From contig NZ_BPIJ01000003.1 in NCBI RefSeq assembly GCF_026004055.1, positions 282,406 to 346,405 of the forward strand: a DNA stretch of 64,000 nt. The letters run 5' to 3'. Made by a program: the position numbers and the translations under genes. Below are positions 51,396-64,000 of this stretch, piece after piece (positions within the stretch are counted from its first letter, which is position 1; every line of letters starts with the position of its first letter). Source of the DNA: Meiothermus sp. Its GTDB lineage: Bacteria > Deinococcota > Deinococci > Deinococcales > Thermaceae. The notes beneath the pieces were generated by a model. It searched no databases, was not told the origin of the DNA, and worked only from the letters and a program-made list of their open reading frames with translations.

Positions 51396-51585
51396 GAGGA
51401 AAGTTCATGAAACCGCCCCGTGGCTTTACATTTCAACCCTGAGCCTCCTGACCACTTGCCCCAGCCACCCACAGTGTGAACGATATCGTTCCGTAAGGCG
51501 CTCGCGGGTTGTACCTAAAACCCGCCCGGTCGGCCTGCGAACGAGCCGACCAGGCTCCCCGTATCCTCGAGGCCCGTAGCTCTGC

Positions 51586-52836
51586 TCAAACCGCCCCAAC
51601 CACCCCCGCCGCTACCAACTCCCGAACCTGCTCCGGCGTGTAGCCCAGCACCTCGCTCAACACGGCCCCGGTGTGTTCGCCCAGCAGCGGCGGATGGGCC
51701 TGGGCCTTGGCAGGCGTGCGGGAGAGGTGGGCCAGCGGCGAGCCGATTAGGGGAATGGAGCCCAGGGTGGGGTGTTCGACCTGCTGAAGCATCCCCCGAG
51801 CCCGGGCCTGCGGCTCGGCAAAGGCCTCGGCCAGGTTGTTGACCGGCGTCACCGGAACCCCGGCCTGGGTGAAGCGCTCGAGCCACTCCCGGCGGGGGCG
51901 GCTACGCAGGATGGCCTCGAGCCGGGGCAGCAGCTCGGCGCGGTGGGTGACCCGGCCCGCGTTGGTCTGGAAGCGGGCATCCTCCCACAACTCCGGGTGT
52001 TCCATGGCCTCGCAGACCCGGCGGTACTGCTCGTCGTTGCCCACGGTCAGCATGAACCAGCCATCCGAAGCGGCAAAAGCGCCGTAGGGGACAATCTGGG
52101 GGTGGGCGTTACCCAGCCGTTCGGGTAGCTCGCCGGTCAGCAGGTAGCTCTGGGCCAGGTTGACCATGGCGGCCAGCCCCACATCAAACAGCGCCAGGTC
52201 GAGGTGCTGCCCCAGCCCGCTGCGGGCCCGCTCCTGAAGCGCCGCCAGGATGGCCACGGCCCCGTTCATGCCGGTCATCAGGTCTATCCAGGCCACCGGC
52301 ACCCGCATGGGCGGGCCCTCGGGCTCCCCCGTGACCGACATGATGCCGCAAAGCCCCTGTACCGCCACGTCGTAGCCGGGTTCCTGGGCCCGGGGGCCGG
52401 TCTGGCCATAGCCGGTGATGGAGAGGTAGATGAGCCTGGGGTTCTGCCGGGAAAGGCTGACATAGTCCAGGCCATAGCGGGCCAGGTCGCCGGTTTTGTA
52501 GTTCTCCACCAACACATCGGCCTGCTGGGCCAGGTCTTGCACAATCTGCTGGCCCCGGGGGTCTTTGAGGTTGACCACCACGCTCTTCTTGCCCCGGTTG
52601 CAGGAAAGGTAGTAAGCGCTCTCCCCCTCAGGGGCCACCTCCCATCCCGTCCCACCCTTTTCTTTGCCCGACCCCCCTCCCCTGATAAAGGGAGGCCCCC
52701 AGATGCGGGTGTCGTCGCCCTTGGGGGGCTCGATTTTCCAGACCTCCGCACCCAGGTCGGCCAGCATCTGGGTGCAATAAGGGCCGGCCAGAATGCGGGA
52801 AAGGTCGAGCACCTTGAGACCATCTAGTGCGCCCAT
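51586..52836 (-). CDS. CaiB/BaiF family CoA transferase
   Basis: A 416-residue class III CoA transferase that moves CoA between carboxylic acids. The N-terminal GLKVLDLSRILAGPYCTQMLADLGAEVWKIEPP is diagnostic, and ADVLVENYKTGDLARYGLDY and YLSITGYGQTGP follow. The catalytic Asp is expected in the VAWIDLMTGM segment (about residue 190). Substrate unknown. A loop of about 20 residues near 50-70 (GGGSGKEKGG) is an unusual insertion. TAGTAT lies 7 bases before the ATG. It is divergent from galE with only 38 bases between. Confidence 0.9.
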   Translation of the reverse strand: MGALDGLKVLDLSRILAGPYCTQMLADLGAEVWKIEPPKGDDTRIWGPPFIRGGGSGKEKGGTGWEVAPEGESAYYLSCNRGKKSVVVNLKDPRGQQIVQDLAQQADVLVENYKTGDLARYGLDYVSLSRQNPRLIYLSITGYGQTGPRAQEPGYDVAVQGLCGIMSVTGEPEGPPMRVPVAWIDLMTGMNGAVAILAALQERARSGLGQHLDLALFDVGLAAMVNLAQSYLLTGELPERLGNAHPQIVPYGAFAASDGWFMLTVGNDEQYRRVCEAMEHPELWEDARFQTNAGRVTHRAELLPRLEAILRSRPRREWLERFTQAGVPVTPVNNLAEAFAEPQARARGMLQQVEHPTLGSIPLIGSPLAHLSRTPAKAQAHPPLLGEHTGAVLSEVLGYTPEQVRELVAAGVVGAV

Positions 52837-52843
52837 GGTCAGA

Positions 52844-52868
52844 ATACTAAGGCTTTTGCGGGTAGAAT
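52844..52868. promoter_or_regulatory. Overlapping divergent leaderless promoters (CoA transferase / galE)
   Basis: TAGTAT on the minus strand (52849-52844) serves the CoA transferase and TAGAAT on the plus strand (52863-52868) serves galE, 6 bases before its ATG. The whole intergenic space is 38 bases, so the two polymerase sites must overlap and compete. Confidence 0.5.
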
Positions 52869-52874
52869 CGGGCT

Positions 52875-53879
52875 ATGAAGGTTCTGATTACCGGCGGAGC
52901 CGGCTACATCGGCAGCACCATCGCCCACGCGCTTCTGGACACCGGCCATCTGCCGGTGCTGCTGGACTCGCTGGTCACGGGGCCCCGGGCTTTTACCCAG
53001 GGCAAGATTTTTTACGAGGGCGACATCGCCGACCGGGCCCTGCTAGAACGCATCTTGCGGGAGCACCCCGACATCCACAGCACCATCCACTGCGCCGCGC
53101 GGATAGTGGTGCCGGAGTCGGTGCAGGAGCCCTACCTTTACTACCGCGAAAACGTCTGCAAGAGCCTCGAGCTGTTCAAGAACCTGGCCGAGCTGGGCTA
53201 CCCCCGGGTGGTATTCAGCTCTTCGGCCTCCATCTACGACGCAGTGCCGGGCTTCAAGGTGACCGAAACCTCGCCCCTCAAGCCCAGCTCCCCCTACGCC
53301 CGTACCAAGTACATGATGGAGATGGTGCTGGAAGACCTGTGCAAGGCCACCCCACTGCGGGGAATTGCCCTGCGCTATTTCAACCCCATCGGGGCCGACC
53401 CCAAGCTGCGCAGCGGCATTCATGTGCGCGAGCCCAGCCATGTGCTGGGCAAGATGGTAGACGTAGCCCTGGGCAAGCTGCCCGAGTTCACCCTCACCGG
53501 CGTAAACTGGCCTACCCGCGACGGCTCCGGCATCCGCGACTACATCCACGTCTGGGATCTGGCCATGGCCCATGTAAAGGCGGTGGAGCGCTTCGACGAG
53601 GTTATCGCCAAAACCCAAAGCCCCTATGTGGTGATCAACCTGGGCACCGGCCACGGGGTGACCGTAAAGGAACTGGTAGCAGCCTTCGAGCGCGTGTACG
53701 GAAAGCAGATTCCCAAGCGCGAAGCCCCACCCCGCCCGGGCGATGTGGCCGGGGCCTATGCCAACGCCGACCGGGCCTTAGAGCTACTGGGCTGGAAGGC
53801 CGAGCACTCGATTGACGAGGGCATCGCCAGCGCCCTGGCCTGGGGCCAAAAACGCAAAGAAATCCTGGGGTATGTCTAG
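52875..53879 (+). CDS. galE: UDP-glucose 4-epimerase
   Basis: A 334-residue short-chain dehydrogenase that interconverts UDP-Glc and UDP-Gal. The NAD motif is LITGGAGYIGSTIA near residue 5, the catalytic Ser is in FSSSASIYD (about 120) and the YxxxK pair in SPYARTKYMME (about 145). RYFNPIGADP and IRDYIHVWDLA are GalE blocks. It is preceded by TAGAAT and starts without leader. It may supply sugars for the wall polysaccharide. Confidence 0.93.
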   Translation: MKVLITGGAGYIGSTIAHALLDTGHLPVLLDSLVTGPRAFTQGKIFYEGDIADRALLERILREHPDIHSTIHCAARIVVPESVQEPYLYYRENVCKSLELFKNLAELGYPRVVFSSSASIYDAVPGFKVTETSPLKPSSPYARTKYMMEMVLEDLCKATPLRGIALRYFNPIGADPKLRSGIHVREPSHVLGKMVDVALGKLPEFTLTGVNWPTRDGSGIRDYIHVWDLAMAHVKAVERFDEVIAKTQSPYVVINLGTGHGVTVKELVAAFERVYGKQIPKREAPPRPGDVAGAYANADRALELLGWKAEHSIDEGIASALAWGQKRKEILGYV

Positions 53880-54006
53880 CGCAACCCACAAATCGCCATT
53901 CAGAGCCATCGTCAGGCCCCGTGCCCTCCATTTGGTTTTCCCCCATCTGGGGCCCCCTTGAGAAGCGTGGATCTGCACGCTTATGGGAAAACTGGGTAGA
54001 CACCCG

Positions 54007-54163
54007 TGGATTGGTAACAAAACATGGGATGCTGGCCTTCTCCCTCTAAGGGGCATTGCGAGCATCCGCAGGATGTGAAGCAATCCAGTTCACCCTACTC
54101 AGCCAATCGTTTGGCAAAGCTATCTGGATTGCTTCGTTGGTCTTTGGCCTCCTCGCAAAGACG
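54007..54163. repeat. Diverged MITE-like repeat, family D copy 2
   Basis: It begins TGGATTGGTAAC, close to the TGGTCTGGTAAC end, then matches the reverse complement of 60331-60603 (GATGCTGGCCTTCTCCC, GCATCCGCAGGATG, CTATCTGGATTG, GCCTCCTCGCAA). The right terminal repeat is not recognisable. From 53880 to 54286 no gene is visible. Confidence 0.55.
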
Positions 54164-54249
54164 AAATTCGCTTGAGAGACTGGTTGGTGAGCCCTCCTAC
54201 CGACTTTCACTTTGGATATAGTCACCTTTACAACGCTGTACTTAGCAAC

Positions 54250-54280
54250 TTGCGACCTTTTTGGGTGCTGTGCGTACAAT
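54250..54280 (+). promoter_or_regulatory. Promoter of the putative zinc peptidase gene
   Basis: TTGCGA (54250-54255) and TACAAT (54275-54280) are 19 bases apart. GTG follows 6 bases later at 54287, so this is a leaderless start and decides against the upstream ATG at 54212. Confidence 0.5.
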
Positions 54281-54286
54281 CAACCT

Positions 54287-57575
<3,289 letters not shown>

Positions 57576-57625
57576 AAGCATTTAATACAACAGCGTGCCA
57601 AGATGTAGGGTGCCTGGGGGTATTC

Positions 57626-58624
57626 ATGCGCGTAGGGGTCAGCGGATATTACGGTTTTCAGAATGCCGGCGACGAGGCCATCCTCGAGGCCATTGTGCAC
57701 GAAATTAAGGCCCGAGGCCACCAGGCTGTGGTGTTTTCTCACAACCCCGGCGAAACCGCTCAGCGCTACGGGGTCGAGGCCGTCAAGCGCACCCAGCCGC
57801 TGGAAGTCTGGAAGGCGCTGGGCACCCTAGACCTGCTCTTATCGGGTGGGGGCGGTCTGTTGCAGGACAAGACCTCTGGGCTAAGCCTGTGGTACTACCT
57901 GACCATCCTGGGCCTGGCCCGGCGCCGGGGCAAGACAGTGTACGTCTTCAATCAGTCGCTGGGGCCCCTCAGCAAGCGGGGTGAGCAGCGGGTAAAGCGG
58001 GCCTTGCGAGGCGTAACGTGCTTTTTTCGCGATGAAGGCTCGCTCGAGTACGGGCGCAAGCTGGGGCTCGAGGTGCATCTGGGTGCCGACCCGGCCTTGC
58101 TCCTGACCCCCCCGCCAGTGGAGCGCGAGCCCAATATGGTGGTGCTGGTGCCCAAGTACGGCACCGAGGAGGCCAACGCCAACCTGCACAAGCTGGCCGA
58201 CCGGCTGCGGGTAGAGGGCTTCGAGGTGGTAATCCTGGCCCTGCAACCGGGCTTCGACGAACCGGTCTTGGAAAAGTTCAGCAGCTTCACCCGTGAGCTG
58301 GCCTGGGATCCGCGCCGGGTGAGCTACCTGCTGGCCCAGGCAGGCTACGTGATCTCGGTGCGCCTGCACGGGGCCATCCTGGCGGCGGCTGCCGGAACCC
58401 CCTTTGCCGGCATCGCCTACGACCCCAAGGTGGCCGGTTTCTGCCGCGATGCCGGGGCGGTGTATGTGGACATGCCGGGCGACCCCGACCTGCTGGCCGG
58501 GGCGGTGCTGACCCAGCGCCAGCCCAACTGGAGTGCCATCGAAACCATGAAAACCCGCGCCCGCAGCAGCTTCGACCAGGTGCTCTCCAGCCGCCCCCAG
58601 GGGCGCGTACAGCGCTCGAAGCCC

Positions 58625-58630
<6 letters not shown>
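57626..58630 (+). CDS. csaB: Polysaccharide pyruvyl transferase
   Basis: CsaB adds a ketal-linked pyruvate to the secondary cell-wall polysaccharide, the ligand for S-layer (SLH) domains. The 334-residue protein starts MRVGVSGYYGFQNAGDEAIL and has LLLSGGGGLLQDKTS near residue 75, FRDEGSLEYG and the late block VISVRLHGAILAAAAGTPFAGIAYDPK, all diagnostic. The ATG at 57626 is 50 bases after the DUF5693 stop. The two form an S-layer anchoring unit. It overlaps the convergent carboxylase gene by 6 bases. Confidence 0.93.
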
Positions 58631-60190
<1,560 letters not shown>

Positions 60191-60330
60191 AGCGCTTGTA
60201 TCTTACCAGCCTTATGAGGAAGGAAGCTGTTGAGCAGCTAAGTTCGCTGCCCCCAGAGCCCGGCTCGAGTAACCCAAAGCTTCACGCCTTGGCCCGTCTT
60301 CCCCTCAGCGCGATAAACGGCGGGCACCAG

Positions 60331-60603
60331 TGGTCTGGTAAGCTGATTTGCGTCACTTTGCCCTTATAAATCCAAACGTGAGCACCTTGTCATTGCGAGG
60401 AGGCCCCTGCCGACGAAACAATCCAGATAGCCTTGTGTAGGCTGGCCAGGGCAGAGATTCCGTCGCGTCTCCCACGAATACTCGGCACAGCAAAGTTCAC
60501 TGTACCGAGTATGGGTGGAAGTCTGCTCTGGATTGCTGTGCATCCTGCGGATGCGAAGCAATGACGGGAGAAGGCCAGCATCACATACTTTGTTACCAGA
60601 CCA
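60331..60603. mobile_element. MITE-like element, family D, TGGTCTGGTAA ends
   Basis: The ends are TGGTCTGGTAAG (60331-60342) and GTTACCAGACCA (60592-60603), and the flanking CCAG/CTGG extends the match. The 273-bp interior contains an inverted pair, ATACTCGG and CCGAGTAT near 60480-60515, and a TTGCGAGGAGGC...GACGAAACAATCCAG motif. No coding capacity. It fills most of the gap between the carboxylase and leuS. The remaining bases 60191-60330 show nothing. Confidence 0.7.
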
Positions 60604-60648
60604 CTGGGTGCTTCAGCGAATCCGGCCATGCGGCCTTGTGGGGTCGAT

Positions 60649-63273
60649 TTATCCCTTCACCACAATGTTGAGCAGCTTGCCCGGAATGTAGATTTCTTTT
60701 ACTACCTCCTTGCCTGCAATATGCTGTTGAACATTGGGGATTTCTCGAGCCAGGCGTTTGATTTCCTCCTCGCCGGCCTGGGCCTGGATGGTGACCTTGC
60801 CGCGCAGTTTACCGTTTACCTGCACGACCAGCTCGAAGCTGTCGGCCACCAGGGCTCTTTCGTCCAGGGCGGGCCAGGGCGCGGCAAACACCGAGTTGGA
60901 ATAGAACTCGTGCCACAGCTCTTCGGCCAGATGGGGGGCAAAGGGGGCCAGCATCTGGATATAGCGCAGCACCGCCTCCCGGAAGACCGGCGTGACCCCC
61001 TGCTCTTTGCGGTACTCACTCATGGCGTTGAGCAACTCCATCAGGGCCGCAATGGCGGTGTTAAAGCGCAGGGCCTCGAGGTCTTCGGTGACCTTTTTGA
61101 TGGTCTGGTGCAGCTTTTGGTAGAGGCCTTTGTGAGCCCCTTCCAGCGCGGTGGGCTCGAGGGCATCACTTTGGGCCCGGAGCTCTACCCGGTGCTCCGC
61201 GACCAGCCGGTGAACCCGGTTGAGGTAGCGCCACGCGCCCTGCACCCCCTCCTCGGTCCAGATCATCTCGTTCTCGGGAGGGGCGGCAAACAGAATGGTG
61301 ATGCGGGCAATGTCGGCGCCTTGCTCCTTCACAAAAGGCCCTACCATGACCCCGTTGCCCAGGCTCTTGCTCATGACGGCCGGTTTCCAGAAGTAGGTTT
61401 TGCCGCCTTCCTCGCGTAGCTCGGCCCCGCTCTTCTGGGCTTCCTCGAGGGTAATCCCTTGCTCAATCTCGAGCTTGCTGCGCCGGGCGTCGTCTTTGAA
61501 GTAGATGCGCCCCTCCCGAACCTCCACCTCCCCCACGTTGGTCCAGCCCATCACCATGCCCTGGGTGAACAGACCTTCAAAGGGCTCCTGGGCTTCAACC
61601 ATCCCCAGGTCGTGCAGGAACTTGGTAAAGAAGCGGGCGTACAAGAGGTGCAGAATGGCGTGCTCGACCCCCCCGATGTACTGATCGACCGGCATCCAGA
61701 AGTTGGCTTTCTCTGGGTCGAAAGGCAGATGGGGGTTTTGCGCATCGGTGTAGCGCAGGAAATACCAGGACGAGTCGATGAAGGTGTCCATGGTGTCGGT
61801 GTCGCGCCGGGCCTTGCCGCCACACCGGGGGCAGTCGCACTCGTAAAACTCGGGGTGGGCCGCCAGCGGGCTTTTACCTTTGGGCCGAATATCCTCCACG
61901 TCGCGCAGGGTAGGCAGCTCGACCGGAAGCTGCTCGTAGGGCACCGGCACAATGCCGCAGCGCTCACAGTGAATCATGGGGATGGGGGTGCCCCAGTAGC
62001 GCTGGCGGCTAATCAGCCAGTCGCGCAGGCGGTAGTTGACCTTGCCCTGGCCGATGCCCTTTTCCTCCATCCAGGCGATGATTTTCTTCTTGGCCTCTTC
62101 CATATAGAGGCCGTTCAAGAAACCGGAGTTGATGGCGGGGCCGTCCTCGGTGTAGGCCTTACCCTGCCAGCCCGCGGGGGGCTCGACGGTACGGATAATC
62201 TCGAGTCCGAACTTCTCGGCAAACTCCCAGTCGCGCTCGTCCTGCCCCGGCACCGCCATAATAGCCCCGGTGCCGTAGCCCGCCAGCACGTAATCGGCAA
62301 TCCAGATGGGAATCTCTTTGCCGTTGGCCGGGTTGATGGCGTAAGCCCCGGTGAAGACCCCGGTTTTCTCGCGGTCTTCCATCTGCCGCTCAACCTCGCT
62401 TTTCATCTTGGCTGCGGCCACGTAGGCTTCCACGGCGGCTTTTTGTTCGGGGGTGGTGAGCTTTTCCACCAGCTCGTGCTCGGGGGCCAGCACCATGAAA
62501 GTAGCCCCAAAGATGGTGTCGGGACGGGTGGAGAAAACCCGGATTTTGGCCGGGTGCCCCTTCACCTGAAATTCGAACTCGGCCCCTACGCTCTTGCCGA
62601 TCCAGGCCCGCTGCATGGCCTTGACCTTTTCGGGCCAGCGGGGGAGCTTGTCCAGGTCATCCAAAAGGCGCTCGGCGTAGTCGGTGATCTTGAGGTACCA
62701 CTGCTCGAGTTCGCGCTTCTCTACCAAAGCCCCGCTGCGCCAGCCCCGCCCCTCGATTACTTGTTCGTTGGCCAAAACGCTCTGTTCTACCGGATCCCAG
62801 TTAACCAGGCTTTTCTTGCGGTAGGCCAGGCCCTTTTCGTACATTTTGAGGAAAATCCACTGGTTCCACTTGTAGTACTCCGGGGTACAGGTGGTCACCT
62901 CGCGGCTCCAGTCGTAGCGGATGCCCATCAGGCCCAGCGACTCTTTGGACTGTTGGATGTTGCCGAATGTCCATTCGGCGGGCGAGACCCCAAACTTCAA
63001 CGCAGCGTTCTCGGCAGGCAGCCCAAAGGCGTCCCAGCCAAAAGGGTGCAGCACGCTGTAGCCCTGCTGTACCCGGAAGCGGGCCAGAGCATCTCCCATG
63101 GTGTAGTTTTTCAGGTGACCCATGTGCAGGTCGCCCGAGGGGTAGGGAAACATCACCAGGATGTAGGCTTTTTTGCCCTTGCTCTCGGTGGCTTTCAAAA
63201 GCCCGATTTGATCCCAGTATTTCTGCCATTTGGGTTCGATTTCGTGGGGGTTGTATTTTTCGGTTGTGACCAT
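60649..63273 (-). CDS. leuS: Leucyl-tRNA synthetase
   Basis: An 874-residue class Ia synthetase. The HIGH motif is in [15 protein letters not shown] (about residues 40-54), the editing CP1 domain is present with the T-rich [12 protein letters not shown] block, and the KMSKS motif is [11 protein letters not shown] near 655. A zinc-binding Cys4 insert (CERCGI and CDCPRCGG, about 425-480) is visible. The ATG at 63273 (VTTEKYNP) has GGAG upstream; an in-frame GTG five codons earlier overlaps that site. The leader carries an attenuator. Confidence 0.96.
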   Translation of the reverse strand: MVTTEKYNPHEIEPKWQKYWDQIGLLKATESKGKKAYILVMFPYPSGDLHMGHLKNYTMGDALARFRVQQGYSVLHPFGWDAFGLPAENAALKFGVSPAEWTFGNIQQSKESLGLMGIRYDWSREVTTCTPEYYKWNQWIFLKMYEKGLAYRKKSLVNWDPVEQSVLANEQVIEGRGWRSGALVEKRELEQWYLKITDYAERLLDDLDKLPRWPEKVKAMQRAWIGKSVGAEFEFQVKGHPAKIRVFSTRPDTIFGATFMVLAPEHELVEKLTTPEQKAAVEAYVAAAKMKSEVERQMEDREKTGVFTGAYAINPANGKEIPIWIADYVLAGYGTGAIMAVPGQDERDWEFAEKFGLEIIRTVEPPAGWQGKAYTEDGPAINSGFLNGLYMEEAKKKIIAWMEEKGIGQGKVNYRLRDWLISRQRYWGTPIPMIHCERCGIVPVPYEQLPVELPTLRDVEDIRPKGKSPLAAHPEFYECDCPRCGGKARRDTDTMDTFIDSSWYFLRYTDAQNPHLPFDPEKANFWMPVDQYIGGVEHAILHLLYARFFTKFLHDLGMVEAQEPFEGLFTQGMVMGWTNVGEVEVREGRIYFKDDARRSKLEIEQGITLEEAQKSGAELREEGGKTYFWKPAVMSKSLGNGVMVGPFVKEQGADIARITILFAAPPENEMIWTEEGVQGAWRYLNRVHRLVAEHRVELRAQSDALEPTALEGAHKGLYQKLHQTIKKVTEDLEALRFNTAIAALMELLNAMSEYRKEQGVTPVFREAVLRYIQMLAPFAPHLAEELWHEFYSNSVFAAPWPALDERALVADSFELVVQVNGKLRGKVTIQAQAGEEEIKRLAREIPNVQQHIAGKEVVKEIYIPGKLLNIVVKG

Positions 63274-63346
63274 GGCTCGCTTCTCCACTTCTCAAAGGGC
63301 CATTGTATTGCTTGGCCAAGCTAAAAAGGAACGGCTGTCCAATCGA

Positions 63347-63380
63347 ACAAAAAAATCCCCCTTCGGCACGGAAGGGGGAG
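63347..63380 (-). terminator. Attenuator terminator in the leuS leader
   Basis: On the minus strand CCCCCTTC (63378-63371) pairs with GAAGGGGG (63364-63357), followed by ATTTTTTTG. An alternative pairing of AGGGGAG (63403-63397) with CTCCCCCT (63380-63373) would break this stem and act as antiterminator. Confidence 0.75.
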
Positions 63381-63401
63381 TCTCCCTTGGGCGGGCCTCC
63401 C

Positions 63402-63434
63402 CTAAGGTAGTTCTAGGCGGATAAACAGCCGCAT
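63402..63434 (-). CDS. Putative leucine leader peptide of leuS
   Basis: An ORF of ten codons, MRLFIRLELP, starts 6 bases after the -10 TATGAT and stops at TAG 24 bases before the terminator stem. Three codons are Leu, two of them CUA, which is uncommon in these GC-rich genes. Stalling at codons 7 and 9 would cover the sequence just before the competing stem, as in classic amino-acid attenuation. Confidence 0.55.
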   Translation of the reverse strand: MRLFIRLELP

Positions 63435-63440
63435 AGCACC

Positions 63441-63446
63441 ATCATA
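63441..63446 (-). promoter_or_regulatory. -10 hexamer of the leuS leader transcript
   Basis: TATGAT on the minus strand, 6 bases before the leader-peptide ATG. It overlaps the TGA stop of hutI. The -35 is weak, as is usual here. Confidence 0.5.
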
Positions 63447-64000
63447 GCACGCTCTGAGAACCCCATACCCACCGACCCGCTATGTACACCGAGTGAATGG
63501 GGCTATGACACCAGCGGTAGAGGGCCTCGAGGGCCTGCACCGAGTCCACCACCACAAAGTCGGCCCAGGCTCCGGGTTCAACTATCCCCAAGTCCGACCT
63601 ACCCAGGGCCAGGGCTGCGTGCTCGGTATGGGCAACTAAGGCTTCCTCGAGGGAAAGGTGTCCGAGGGACACGGTTAGCTGCATACCCAACCAGGGGCTA
63701 AACAGCGGGCTGCTGCCGGGGTTGTGGTCGGTAGCAATGGCCACTTTTACACCCGCCTCCCACATGGCCCTGGCTTTGGGAAAGGGCTTGCGCAGAATCA
63801 CCGCCGCACCGGGGAGCAGCGTGCCCACCGTGCTGCTTTTTGCCAGGGCCTGCCAGTCATCGGGGGTGGTTTGCTCGAGGTGATCCGCCGAGAGCGCCCC
63901 CAGCTCCGCCGCGAGCTTGGTGGCCCCGGTGTGGGCGATCTGCTCGGCGTGGAGTTTTATCCGGAGGTTATGCGAAAGGGCCGCCTCCAGGATTTGCCGA
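63442..64000 (-). CDS. hutI: Imidazolonepropionase, C-terminal part (partial)
   Basis: The frame enters from the right edge and ends at TGA (63444-63442). It has the HutI C-terminal metal-site pattern: IKLHAEQIAHTGATKLAAELGALSADHLE (metal His), then STVGTLLPGAAVILRKPFPKAR, VAIATDHNPGSSP with the metal Asp and MQLTVSLGHLSLEEAL. The enzyme opens the imidazolone ring in histidine breakdown. The N-terminal two thirds are outside the window. Confidence 0.9.
   Translation of the reverse strand, partial: RQILEAALSHNLRIKLHAEQIAHTGATKLAAELGALSADHLEQTTPDDWQALAKSSTVGTLLPGAAVILRKPFPKARAMWEAGVKVAIATDHNPGSSPLFSPWLGMQLTVSLGHLSLEEALVAHTEHAALALGRSDLGIVEPGAWADFVVVDSVQALEALYRWCHSPIHSVYIAGRWVWGSQSVL

Noticed and set aside
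61459-63324. 621-codon open frame on the plus strand opposite leuS
   Set aside because: It mirrors leuS codon positions in a GC-rich gene and shows no family pattern; leuS is certain. Similar long shadows lie opposite ubiD (513-2000) and DUF5693 (56001-57347).
63281-63440. T-box riboswitch before leuS
   Set aside because: No AGGGTGGNACCGCG T-box sequence or specifier stem was found; the leader-peptide arrangement explains the terminator better.

Overview
The window is typical chromosome of a Meiothermus-like member of the Thermaceae. Support comes from the 26-residue ribosomal protein bTHX, known from Thermus relatives, the high GC with G/C at third positions, and many genes that start 6 to 9 bases after a -10 hexamer with no Shine-Dalgarno (leaderless transcripts, common in Deinococcus-Thermus). 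The hexamer CTCGAG is very frequent in native genes. The species cannot be fixed from the sequence alone.

Layout. 1-4.1 kb: minus-strand genes for a secreted protein (partial), a UbiD-type decarboxylase, a YraN-type nuclease-like protein and a membrane PASTA protein. 4.1-7.7 kb: an accessory island with a frameshifted unknown gene, a tiny coupled ORF, a DGQHR-domain gene with a consensus promoter and a large inverted repeat upstream, and an IS982-family insertion that cuts a leaderless gene. 7.8-16.7 kb: methyltransferase, hisA, arginase, YceD/DUF177, CHAD, bTHX, rpsT and two tandem TPR-GGDEF signalling proteins. 16.8-29.8 kb: a beta-helix lipoprotein followed by a long surface-polysaccharide operon (two glycosyltransferases, the four-step UDP-diacetamido-uronate pathway, two AsnB-type amidotransferases, an acyltransferase). 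30-43.5 kb: mutM, psuG, a RodZ-like protein, DUF937, rimO, trkA with two trkH, luxS-mtnN and prs. 43.5-51.4 kb: a SARP-type regulator flanked by two lipoprotein subtilases. 51.6-64 kb: CoA transferase, galE, a putative zinc peptidase, udk, DUF5693, csaB, a carboxyltransferase, leuS with an attenuator-like leader, and partial hutI.

Two regulatory systems stand out. First, three promoters around the SARP gene carry the same 18-bp double heptamer (GTTCATG-N4-GTTMARS, 11-bp period) placed exactly 10 bp before a -10 hexamer; this looks like a local SARP regulon controlling secreted proteases. Second, leuS is preceded by a leaderless 10-codon ORF with three Leu codons (two CUA), a competing stem and a terminator with a U-run, which is the layout of leucine-dependent attenuation.

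The intergenic regions hold several families of non-coding mobile repeats. Elements with terminal inverted repeats TGGTCTGGTAAC lie at 8.6, 42.0 and 60.3 kb, with a partial copy at 33 kb and a diverged relative at 54 kb. A second family (A) has a hairpin with compensatory changes between copies. A third (B) is a 230-bp repeat with a strong stem-loop. Together the genes describe an aerobic thermophile with an elaborate pyruvylated or amidated cell-wall polysaccharide and S-layer type envelope, an activated-methyl cycle and potassium uptake.
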